A stretch of 6,092 nucleotides of DNA. It comes from DAOVRL01 sp964459805 (GTDB lineage Bacteria > Planctomycetota > Phycisphaerae > Sedimentisphaerales > Anaerobacaceae). The stretch covers positions 1 to 6,092 of the forward strand of contig CAYWOD010000208.1 of NCBI GenBank assembly GCA_964459805.1, written 5' to 3'. This document shows, in pieces, positions 1 to 6,037 of this stretch. The notes beneath the pieces were generated by a model. It was not told the origin of the DNA, did not search any database, and saw only the letters and a program-made list of their open reading frames with translations. The position numbers were made by a program, and so were the translations under genes. Every line of letters begins with the position of its first letter. Within the stretch, counting starts at the first letter, position 1.

Positions 1-56
1 AACCCCTGTCTCCAGGATGAGAACCTGATATCCTAAGCCACTAGACGATGGGGGCC
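1..56 (-). tRNA. tRNA-Glu (anticodon CTC), 3' end cut by window edge
   Basis: Read on the minus strand, the gene starts with GGCCCCC and runs through a D-arm close to that of bacterial tRNA-Glu (ATCGTCTAGTGGCTTAGGA). The anticodon stem (CAGG/CCTG) closes a seven-base loop TTCTCAT whose middle bases are CTC, which reads the Glu codon GAG. The window ends inside the T-arm (ACAGGGGTT), so the 3' acceptor strand is missing and cannot be checked. The gene lies 26 bp downstream of tRNA-Met in an A/T-rich spacer and is probably co-transcribed with it. Confidence 0.9.
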
Positions 57-82
57 AAAAACCTAAAAAAACAAAATTAAAA

Positions 83-156
83 TAGCGGCGGTTGGATTCG
101 AACCAACGACCCTGGGCTTATGAATCCCATGCTCTAACCAACTGAGCTACGCCGCC
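83..156 (-). tRNA. tRNA-Met (anticodon CAT), probably elongator
   Basis: This is a complete 74-nt cloverleaf on the minus strand. The acceptor stem is GGCGGCG/CGCCGCT with a G-U pair at 1-72. The D-arm is GCTC-AGTTGGTTA-GAGC, the T-arm is GTTGG-TTCGAAT-CCAAC, and the discriminator base is A. The anticodon loop TTCATAA gives CAT. CCA is not encoded, so it must be added after transcription. The 5' half resembles elongator tRNA-Met, and C1-G72-type mispairing of an initiator is absent. A lysidine-type tRNA-Ile2 also has CAT, but its usual C4-G69 and C5-G68 pairs are not present (here G4-C69 and G5-C68). The base of the stem next to the loop is an A-G mismatch (31-39). Confidence 0.92.
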
Positions 157-175
157 AAAAATTCTAAGTCGTTGC

Positions 176-205
176 AACATAACACCTTCCTGCGTATGTT
201 GTCAA
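176..205 (-). promoter_or_regulatory. sigma-70-type promoter of the tRNA-Met/tRNA-Glu unit
   Basis: On the minus strand a perfect -35 box TTGACA (200-205) is followed by an 18-bp spacer and a -10 box TATGTT (176-181, four of six consensus bases). Transcription would begin near 169, about 12 nt before the tRNA-Met 5' end. An A/T-rich stretch upstream (about 207-228) could act as an UP element, as is usual for stable-RNA promoters. Position and direction fit; no start has been measured. Confidence 0.7.
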
Positions 206-229
206 CCCTTTTTTAGTCTTAAAAGTCGC

Positions 230-249
230 CTGCACCAATCTGCACCAAT
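230..249. repeat. 10-bp perfect tandem duplication
   Basis: CTGCACCAAT occurs twice head to tail (230-239 and 240-249). It lies just upstream of the tRNA promoter and about 40 bp before the point where recognisable LTD coding sequence begins. It could be a replication-slippage product or part of a recombination junction. No matching copy was seen elsewhere in the window. Confidence 0.75.
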
Positions 250-285
250 TTTTGACGCATACCCTGGACAGCTGCAGCCCTTGCA

Positions 286-711
286 CGGCGGTTCACGGAC
301 GGGATCGATTATACCTTCGGCGCCGCGCCGGGTATTACGATACCTGCGGGCGGATATCTGTTGGTGGTAAAGGACATGACGGCCTATCTGGCTGAGTACG
401 GCCTTCCGCCATCCGGCGTTGTGGTGCTTGGTCCGTACAGCGGCAACCTGAGCAACGCCGGCGAGAAGGTGGAGCTTTCGATGCCCGGGGACGTGGACGA
501 CGAGTACGAGAGGCGGTATTATATCCGGCTTGACAGGGTCAACTACAGCGACGGCTTGCATCCGGAGGATTGTCCCGGCGGCGTGGACCTCTGGCCAACG
601 GAGCCGGACGCCGGCGGCAAATCGCTCACCCGCACAACACCGGCCAACTACGGCAACGACCCGAACAACTGGACCGCAGCTATGCCCTCGCCCGGTACCG
701 GCAGCCCGTAG
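286..711 (+). pseudogene. Lamin-tail-domain (LTD) protein, 3' remnant
   Basis: The reading frame from about 286 to the TAG at 709-711 encodes about 141 residues resembling the second half of a bacterial lamin-tail domain. Visible hallmarks are FTDGIDYTF, then IPAGGYLLVVKD, then GPYSGNLSNAGEKVEL, then DRVNYSDG, and finally LWPTEPDAGGKSL and YGNDPNNW. LTDs are immunoglobulin-like beta-sandwich modules, often found near the ends of large secreted or surface proteins. Here the first strands are missing: an in-frame TGA lies at 253, the residues between it and FTDG do not look like LTD, and there is no credible start with a ribosome-binding site before the conserved core. I infer a gene whose 5' part was deleted near the tRNA locus. 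A short gene starting at the ATG at 376 is formally possible but would begin in the middle of the fold. It converges with the Fe-ADH gene. Confidence 0.65.
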
Positions 712-755
712 AAGCCTGAGTGGCCGATTACGCACAGCGGGCCTCGATGTCACTG

Positions 756-1922
756 TTACTTCGTTTGCCTGTTGGTCCTATCGAGGATTTCCATCAATTC
801 GTCGTCGGTCAATGCAATCGGATTGCCTTTCATACTGCTCGATTTTTGCGTTTTGGCCACGACTTTCGGGAAATCCTGTTCTTTAAGGCCGAAGTCAGCT
901 AAGCGCGGCACTTTCAACGCTGTGCAGAGGTCCTGCACCCACGCGAGCCCGTCGGCAGCCTGCGTTTCGGCCCTGCCGGTCATAAGCCCCGCTATCTCAT
1001 CATACCGAGCCAATGCCGCCGAGCCCGCCGCACGCTTCTGCAATGCCTCCACGTTGGCCTGCATAACATAGGGCAGCAGACCTGCGCATATCACCCCGTG
1101 CGGAGCGCCAATCATACCGCCCAACGGCCCGGCCAAGCCGTGCACCGCCCCAAGCTTCGCGTTGGCCAGGGCCAATCCGCCGAACAGGCTTGCCAGGGCC
1201 ATATCCTCACGTGCACTGTGGTTGGCGCCGGCTTCATAAGCTGTCCGCAAAGAGCGCCCGACTTTTTTGAGGCCCTCGCGGCAGATGCCGTCGGTCAGCG
1301 GGTTTGCCTTGTTGGAGACATACGCCTCCATCAACTGGGTCAGTGCGTCCAGGCCGGTAGCGGCGGTTACCGCCGGCGGCATCGAATGAGTCAATTCCGG
1401 ATCGACCACCGCCAGGCGAGGCAGCATCAGGGGACTACGCATGCTTACCTTGACCTGATACTCGGGCACACCGAGCACGGCGTTGCGCGTTACCTCGGCG
1501 CCGGTTCCCGCTGTAGTTGGAATCGCTATGTGCGGCACAGGACTGTTGCTTAGCGGCTTGCCGAGGCCGACCACCTCGAGATAATCTTCCAGCTCCCCGG
1601 GGTTGGTGAGCATCGCAGCGACCGCTTTGCCTGCGTCGAGGGCGCTTCCTCCGCCGATGCTGACGACCAGATCGCTCTTGGCCCGACGGGCCGACTCGAT
1701 GCCTTCCTTTACCATCGTAATGGTCGGCTCTCCAGGCACGCTGAACGTAGCATATTCGATTCGGTGCCCTTTCAATTGCTCAAGGAGCGGTTTGGAGCGT
1801 TCAGCGCTGCGGCCGGTAATAACGAAAGCCCGGCCGCCCATCTCAACCGCCGACGGGCCCACCTCACGAACCGCTCCCCGGCCGAAAATGATTCGCGTCG
1901 CAGTGGCGAATTCAAACCTCAT
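756..1922 (-). CDS. Iron-containing alcohol dehydrogenase (Fe-ADH, group III)
   Basis: The 388-residue product has the usual family length and covers the whole fold. The N-terminal nucleotide-binding half carries the GGGS motif at residues 90-93 with D96 and K99, and TTAGTGAEVTRNAV at about 136-149. The C-terminal helical half holds the metal site: D192 in GLDALTQLMEAY, H261 in GAVHGLAGPLGG and H275 in APHG. Such enzymes interconvert alcohols and aldehydes or ketones with NAD(P)H in the cytoplasm; the substrate cannot be told from sequence. The position that is His200 in E. coli FucO is Gln196 here, which some Fe-ADH subgroups appear to share. The ATG lies 2 nt after the stop of the ABM gene with only a weak GGGG-type ribosome site inside that gene, so translational coupling is likely. 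No T-tailed terminator was found between its stop and the LTD remnant. Confidence 0.93.
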   Translation of the reverse strand: MRFEFATATRIIFGRGAVREVGPSAVEMGGRAFVITGRSAERSKPLLEQLKGHRIEYATFSVPGEPTITMVKEGIESARRAKSDLVVSIGGGSALDAGKAVAAMLTNPGELEDYLEVVGLGKPLSNSPVPHIAIPTTAGTGAEVTRNAVLGVPEYQVKVSMRSPLMLPRLAVVDPELTHSMPPAVTAATGLDALTQLMEAYVSNKANPLTDGICREGLKKVGRSLRTAYEAGANHSAREDMALASLFGGLALANAKLGAVHGLAGPLGGMIGAPHGVICAGLLPYVMQANVEALQKRAAGSAALARYDEIAGLMTGRAETQAADGLAWVQDLCTALKVPRLADFGLKEQDFPKVVAKTQKSSSMKGNPIALTDDELMEILDRTNRQTK

Positions 1923-1924
1923 GG

Positions 1925-2233
1925 TTAGCCCCAGCCCTGCTCATCGGGAAACACGTTGGCATACTTGATGCTGGTGCGCGGCTCGGCCATCATATCCGCC
2001 ACCATGTCGCGCCATTTCTGATAATGTGCCGTTTCCTTGTGCTTAGCCGGGTCGTCCGAAGTGCGATAGACCTCCACTAACACAAAACGCGTCGGATCAT
2101 CCTGTTGTGCAATGACGTCGAATCGCGCCACGCCCGGCTCGGCCGCACTGTTGCGAGCGTTCTCAAGCGTCGCATCCCTAAAGGCCTCAACCTGATCGGG
2201 TTTAACGTGCACAAAAACGTGGACTATCAACAT
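1925..2233 (-). CDS. LsrG-like ABM-domain protein (putative quinol monooxygenase)
   Basis: The 102-residue protein matches the small dimeric alpha/beta-barrel ABM fold, also annotated as putative quinol monooxygenase or LsrG-type isomerase. It opens with the first beta-strand (MLIVHVFVHVKPDQVEAF). Next come EPGVARFDV (about 32-40) and TRFVLVEVY (48-56), and then the conserved helix KHKETAHYQKW with H65 and H70. The stretch EPG..RFDV...TRF..xE.Y...HK...HY closely parallels E. coli LsrG, which acts on phospho-AI-2, but no other lsr genes are here, so that role is not implied. I chose the ATG at 2233 because AAGGAG lies 6 nt upstream and the fold starts there; an in-frame start at 2278 would add 15 residues without a ribosome site. 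The gene is first in an operon with the Fe-ADH. Confidence 0.88.
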   Translation of the reverse strand: MLIVHVFVHVKPDQVEAFRDATLENARNSAAEPGVARFDVIAQQDDPTRFVLVEVYRTSDDPAKHKETAHYQKWRDMVADMMAEPRTSIKYANVFPDEQGWG

Positions 2234-2239
2234 AATATT

Positions 2240-2245
2240 CTCCTT
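2240..2245 (-). promoter_or_regulatory. Shine-Dalgarno site that fixes the ABM gene start
   Basis: The minus strand reads AAGGAG followed by the 6-nt spacer AATATT and ATG (2233-2231). This is the strongest ribosome site in the window, and it excludes the longer in-frame start at 2278. Confidence 0.85.
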
Positions 2246-2268
2246 GTACATTTCAACTTTCAAGCCGA

Positions 2269-2297
2269 AGTCTATCAAATAACCTGCGCACCTTCAA
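2269..2297 (-). promoter_or_regulatory. candidate promoter of the ABM/Fe-ADH operon
   Basis: On the minus strand TTGAAG (2292-2297) and TAGACT (2269-2274) are separated by exactly 17 bp. Each matches four of six consensus bases. Initiation would fall near 2262, giving a leader of about 30 nt before the ATG at 2233. The placement is good but the boxes are only moderate, so this is tentative. Confidence 0.4.
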
Positions 2298-2373
2298 AAG
2301 ATTCTTGTCCGCTGCCAGGAGCCAAAGCATCGGTCAACACCTCAATAGGCCTGAATCGGAGCGCACTTTGACC

Positions 2374-2402
2374 TTGGCGCGGCTGGGGAGGGTGCATATA
2401 CT
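2374..2402 (+). promoter_or_regulatory. candidate promoter of the nanA/epimerase-symporter operon
   Basis: TTGGCG (2374-2379, four of six) lies 17 bp before TATACT (2397-2402, five of six). Initiation near 2409 would give a leader of about 36 nt before the nanA ATG. It faces away from the ABM/Fe-ADH promoter within the same intergenic region, with about 77 bp between the two boxed regions, so one regulator could act on both units. Confidence 0.5.
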
Positions 2403-2413
2403 TACCGTGAATG

Positions 2414-2428
2414 TCTTTCGAAAAAAGA
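2414..2428. promoter_or_regulatory. small palindrome, possible operator in the nanA leader
   Basis: TCTTT and AAAGA form a perfect 5-bp inverted repeat around a 5-nt centre (CGAAA), with flanking AAT/ATT extending it imperfectly. It lies just downstream of the predicted start of transcription, a usual place for a repressor operator. Its size is small and A/T-rich, so chance is a real alternative. Confidence 0.25.
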
Positions 2429-2444
2429 TTGAGGTTATTTTGAG

Positions 2445-3368
2445 ATGGAAGAGCGTCTAACCGGTCTGATTGCGGCCCCTCATACACCTATGCACCCGGA
2501 CGGCAGTCTGAATCTCGACGTGATTGAGAAACAGGCCCGATGCCTGATAGATAACGGTATCAAAGCGGTCTTCGTTTGCGGCTCGACGGGCGAAGGGATA
2601 TCGCTGAGCACCAATGAGCGTATGCAGGTGGTCGAGAGGTGGAAGGCCGTCGTCGCCGACGCCCTGCCGATATTGGTGCACGCAGGCCACCACAGTCTGG
2701 CAGAGGCCAAAGTCCTCGCCGAGCACGCCCAAAGGCAGATCCGCGCCCGCGCAATAGCCTCTCTGGCGCCGAGTTACTTTAAGCCCGAGAGCATCGACGA
2801 CCTGGTTTCATTCTGCGCAGAAGTCGCATCCGCCGCACCCGAAACACCCTTCTATTATTACCATCAGCCCGGAAACAGCGGCGTATGCTTTCCTATGGTC
2901 GAATTCCTGAAAATCGCCGCCGAGCGAATCGGCAACCTCGCAGGATTGAAGTATTCATACGGAGATATGATGGACTTCGGGCGCTGCCTCGACTTCGAGG
3001 GCGGCAGATTCGACATACTGTTCGGCGTGGACGAGATGCTGCTTGCCGCGCTGGCGCTCGGCGCCCGCGGCGCCATCGGCAGTACGTATAATTTCGCCGC
3101 TCCGCTATATCACAATATTGTCAAGGCGTACCACACCGGCGATATGGCCGCCGCGCAAGCCGAGCAAGCCTGTGCGAGAGAGTTGGTCGCCGTCCTGATG
3201 GAGTTCGGCGACCAGCCGGCCATTAAGGCCGCAATGAAGGCCATCGGAATCGACTGCGGCCCCTGCCGACTGCCCGTGCGGACCCTCTCGGACGAGCAGT
3301 ACGAACAACTCCGCGCCGCCTTAGAACAAATCGGCTTCTTCACGTATTGTTCCAAACTCAACGCTTGA
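2445..3368 (+). CDS. nanA: N-acetylneuraminate lyase
   Basis: This 307-residue protein is a class I aldolase of the DapA/NAL family, a cytoplasmic TIM barrel that cleaves N-acetylneuraminate to N-acetylmannosamine and pyruvate through a Schiff base. The key elements are all present: GSTGE with S47 and T48, which bind the pyruvate carboxylate; the proton-relay tyrosine Y139 in YYYHQPGNSG; and the Schiff-base lysine K169 in GLKYSYGD. The sugar-binding GVDE (D196, E197) and GSTYN (S213) match E. coli NanA GYDE and GSTYN, which favours sialate lyase over dihydrodipicolinate synthase. The YYYH form resembles animal-type lyases. The ATG has a GAGG 10 nt upstream. The next gene, a sialate epimerase-transporter fusion, starts 8 nt after the stop, so the two are probably one operon for sialic-acid use. 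A related 2-keto-sugar-acid aldolase remains a less likely alternative. Confidence 0.92.
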   Translation: MEERLTGLIAAPHTPMHPDGSLNLDVIEKQARCLIDNGIKAVFVCGSTGEGISLSTNERMQVVERWKAVVADALPILVHAGHHSLAEAKVLAEHAQRQIRARAIASLAPSYFKPESIDDLVSFCAEVASAAPETPFYYYHQPGNSGVCFPMVEFLKIAAERIGNLAGLKYSYGDMMDFGRCLDFEGGRFDILFGVDEMLLAALALGARGAIGSTYNFAAPLYHNIVKAYHTGDMAAAQAEQACARELVAVLMEFGDQPAIKAAMKAIGIDCGPCRLPVRTLSDEQYEQLRAALEQIGFFTYCSKLNA

Positions 3369-3376
3369 TCATCTCT

Positions 3377-5995
3377 ATGAAGGCTGACCAGATACAACAG
3401 ACATTCGGCAGGAGAAATACTGCCAAGCGTGCCGGTTTAATTGTAATTGGTTGCCTGTTGTCTTTGCAGGTGGCCTTTGGCGCCGCAACAGACAATCCGA
3501 ATGCGAAGCAGGCTTATCAGTGGCGGGCTCTGCCCGATCTGCCCGAACCGCTCGGCGTCGCCGGGCCTTATGCCGGCTTCAGTAACAGCGCGCTGATTGT
3601 GGCCGGCGGCGCCCATTTCCCTGTGCCGCTCTTTGAAGGGGGCAAAAAAGTCTGGATAGATAATATCTATGTGCTGCAAAAGGACCCAAACGATACGTAC
3701 CTCTGGCACACAGGATATAAGCTCGACAAGCCTCTCGCATACGGCGCCTCCGTCACCACCGACCGGGGCCTGATTTGCATCGGCGGCTGCGATGAACAGA
3801 ACTTCTATGCCGATGTTTTTTCCCTTCGCTGGGTGGACGGGAGAATCGAGCAGCACCCGTTGCCCGCACTGCCAAAACCCTGCGCATTTACCAGTGCGGC
3901 ACGACTCGGTAACATCGTTTACGTCGCCGGCGGGCAGGCCTTGCCTTCGGCCACCGCCGCAATGAAAAACTTCTGGGCCCTCGACCTGTCAAATCCTCAA
4001 CCAAAGTGGCGGCAAATCGAGCCCTGGCCCGGCCCGGCGAGAATATTGCCCGTCGCCGCCGCCCACGACGACTGCTTCTACCTCTTCAGCGGATGCGAGC
4101 TTCTGCCTGGCAAAGACGACAAGGTCGCTCGCCGGTACCTCACCGACGCTTACCGCTTCTCCCCAAAAGATGGCTGGCAGCGAATCGCCGACCTGCCGGC
4201 GCCCGCCGCTGGCGCACCGACCCCGGCCATGGCGTACGGACAGTCGCATATTATGATATTCGGCGGCGATGACGGTGCCAACAGCAGCCGGGTCTGGGAG
4301 CTTAAAGACGAGCACCCGGGTTTTAGCCGCGACATGCTCGCTTATCACACCATCACCGATACCTGGGCGAAAATGGGAACACTGCCCGCGGCCCACGTCA
4401 CTACCGCCGCGGTCCGCTGGGGCGATTCGGTTATCATACCCAGCGGAGAAATTCGCCCCGGAACGCGAACACCAATAATCTATCAGGGCACCGCAACACA
4501 ATCAAAACCTCGATTCGGCCTCGTCAACTATTCGGTCCTGACCGCTTACCTGCTGACGCTCGTCGGTATGGGTGTGTACTTTTCCAGGCGCGAAAAGACA
4601 ACCGATGATTTCTTCCTGGCCGGCCGGAGAATACCCTGGTGGGCCGCCGGAATCAGCATCTTCGGCACTCAGTTAAGCGCAATTACCTTTATGGCCATCC
4701 CCGCAAAAACCTATGCCACCGACTGGGTTTATTTCCTCGGCAATATGTGCATCGTCCTGATGGCCCCGTTTGTAATCCTCCTCTATCTTCCTTTCTACCG
4801 CAAGCTCAACGTCACCACGGCGTACCAATACCTCGAAAAACGATTCAATATCGCCGTGCGATTGTTCGGCAGCGCCGCCTACATCCTCCTGCAATTGGGC
4901 CGAATGGCCATCGTCATATTCCTGCCGGCAATCGCCCTGTCAACGGTAACCGGCATCAGCATCTACTCGTGCATCCTGCTGATGGGCCTTTTGTGCACCT
5001 TCTATACGGTCCTCGGCGGGATAGAAGCCGTAATCTGGTCCGATGTATTGCAGGTCGTCGTACTCTTGGGCGGTGCGGTCCTCAGCCTGCTCATAATCGC
5101 TCTCAATACCGAAGGCGGCTTTGCGGGAATCATCTCCACCGCCGCCGAAAACAACAAGTTTCATATCGTCAACCGGACCTGGGACTGGACTACAACAGCC
5201 CTCTGGGTCGTCCTGCTCGGCAACTTCCTCAACCAGCTTGTCCCCTACACCGCCGACCAGACGGTCGTCCAGCGATACCTCACAACCAGTACCGAAAAGC
5301 AGGCGGCAAAGTCCATCTGGACCAACGCAGTACTAACCATCCCGGCCTCGGTCATCTTCTTCGGACTTGGCACCGCCCTGTTCGTTTTTTACAAGGCCAA
5401 CCCCGACCGCCTTGAACCGGCCTTGAAAACCGATGCCATCTTTCCCCTGTTCATCGTCCAGCAACTCCCGGTCGGGATTTCCGGACTCCTGATTGCGGGT
5501 GTCTTCGCCGCTGCAATGTCCAGCCTCGACAGCTCTATGAACTCCGTCGCCACCGCCATAGTGACGGACTTCTACCGCAGATTCAAGCCGGGTTCGCCGG
5601 ATAGCACCCGTCTCAGGCTGGCACGCTGGCTCACCGTGATTCTTGGCGCAACGGCAACCATAGCAGGACTCCTAATGGCTACCTACGAAATCAAATCGCT
5701 CTGGGACCTGTTTACAAAGATCCTCGGCCTGTTCGGCGGAAGTCTCGCCGGGCTCTTTGCCCTGGGGATTTTCACCCGGCGCTCACACGGCTATGGCGCC
5801 CTGGTCGGAGCGGCAACCAGCGCCGCTGTACTGTTCCTCGTCGTTTGGTTCACTCGCGTCCATTTGTTTCTGTACGGTGCGATAGGCATTACCGTCTGCT
5901 TTGTCGCCGGCTATCTCGCCAGCCTGCTGATACCCACCAAGCCAAAAGACACACAAGGCCTCACAATCCACACCATCGCTCGCGAAGGCGCGTAG
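3377..5995 (+). CDS. Sialate epimerase (NanM-type Kelch) fused to Na+/solute symporter
   Basis: The 872-residue product has three parts (numbered from the ATG at 3377). Residues 1 to about 36 form a signal peptide (RRNTAKR, then LIVIGCLLSLQVAFGA). Residues 47 to about 370 form a six-repeat Kelch propeller with GG or SG doublets at about 77, 136, 185, 238, 296 and 356; it resembles the cyclically permuted NanM/YjhT mutarotase family, which equilibrates sialic-acid anomers. Residues 385-852 form an SSS-family (SLC5-like) symporter with about 13 membrane segments. A712, S715 and S716 fit the A-x-x-S-S Na2 sodium site. R509 in LGRMAIV and S434/T437 in TQLSAITF are candidate sialate contacts, by analogy with Proteus mirabilis SiaT. 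SSS proteins begin outside, so the propeller should be periplasmic. The start is uncertain: no ribosome site precedes it, and an in-frame TTG at 3347 overlaps nanA. Similar fusions exist in database annotation as symporters; direct biochemistry is unknown to me. Confidence 0.9.
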   Translation: MKADQIQQTFGRRNTAKRAGLIVIGCLLSLQVAFGAATDNPNAKQAYQWRALPDLPEPLGVAGPYAGFSNSALIVAGGAHFPVPLFEGGKKVWIDNIYVLQKDPNDTYLWHTGYKLDKPLAYGASVTTDRGLICIGGCDEQNFYADVFSLRWVDGRIEQHPLPALPKPCAFTSAARLGNIVYVAGGQALPSATAAMKNFWALDLSNPQPKWRQIEPWPGPARILPVAAAHDDCFYLFSGCELLPGKDDKVARRYLTDAYRFSPKDGWQRIADLPAPAAGAPTPAMAYGQSHIMIFGGDDGANSSRVWELKDEHPGFSRDMLAYHTITDTWAKMGTLPAAHVTTAAVRWGDSVIIPSGEIRPGTRTPIIYQGTATQSKPRFGLVNYSVLTAYLLTLVGMGVYFSRREKTTDDFFLAGRRIPWWAAGISIFGTQLSAITFMAIPAKTYATDWVYFLGNMCIVLMAPFVILLYLPFYRKLNVTTAYQYLEKRFNIAVRLFGSAAYILLQLGRMAIVIFLPAIALSTVTGISIYSCILLMGLLCTFYTVLGGIEAVIWSDVLQVVVLLGGAVLSLLIIALNTEGGFAGIISTAAENNKFHIVNRTWDWTTTALWVVLLGNFLNQLVPYTADQTVVQRYLTTSTEKQAAKSIWTNAVLTIPASVIFFGLGTALFVFYKANPDRLEPALKTDAIFPLFIVQQLPVGISGLLIAGVFAAAMSSLDSSMNSVATAIVTDFYRRFKPGSPDSTRLRLARWLTVILGATATIAGLLMATYEIKSLWDLFTKILGLFGGSLAGLFALGIFTRRSHGYGALVGAATSAAVLFLVVWFTRVHLFLYGAIGITVCFVAGYLASLLIPTKPKDTQGLTIHTIAREGA

Positions 5996-6037
5996 ACGCC
6001 CACAACCCCCGCATTTCGACGCGGTCTTACTTGCCAC

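Noticed and set aside
202..753. 183-codon minus-strand open frame
   Set aside because: It lies antisense to the LTD remnant, has low-complexity Arg/Ala/Val-rich composition, overlaps the tRNA promoter and has no family resemblance; it is a shadow of G/C-rich coding sequence.
712..755. Possible bidirectional terminator between the LTD remnant and Fe-ADH
   Set aside because: GAGTGGCC and GGGCCTC pair only imperfectly and no T-run follows on either strand.
530..886. Plus-strand open frames across the LTD stop into the Fe-ADH 3' end
   Set aside because: They are out of frame with LTD and antisense to Fe-ADH, with no ribosome site and no recognisable protein.
2445..3368. Dihydrodipicolinate synthase (dapA) as the identity of the lyase gene
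   Set aside because: The GVDE and GSTYN sugar-site motifs and YYYH, together with the adjacent sialate epimerase-transporter, fit N-acetylneuraminate lyase better.
3440..3455. Lipobox-like VIGC in the signal peptide of the fusion protein
   Set aside because: Only about five hydrophobic residues precede the cysteine and the hydrophobic stretch continues well past it, so ordinary signal peptidase cleavage near AFGA fits better.
4639..5415. 258-codon plus-strand open frame inside the symporter
   Set aside because: It is rich in Arg, His and Pro and out of frame with clear transmembrane coding sequence; it is a frame shadow.
5980..5995. CGCG-AAGG-CGCG hairpin at the end of the symporter gene
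   Set aside because: The stem is only 4 bp, lies within the coding end and has no T-tract, so it is not a credible terminator.
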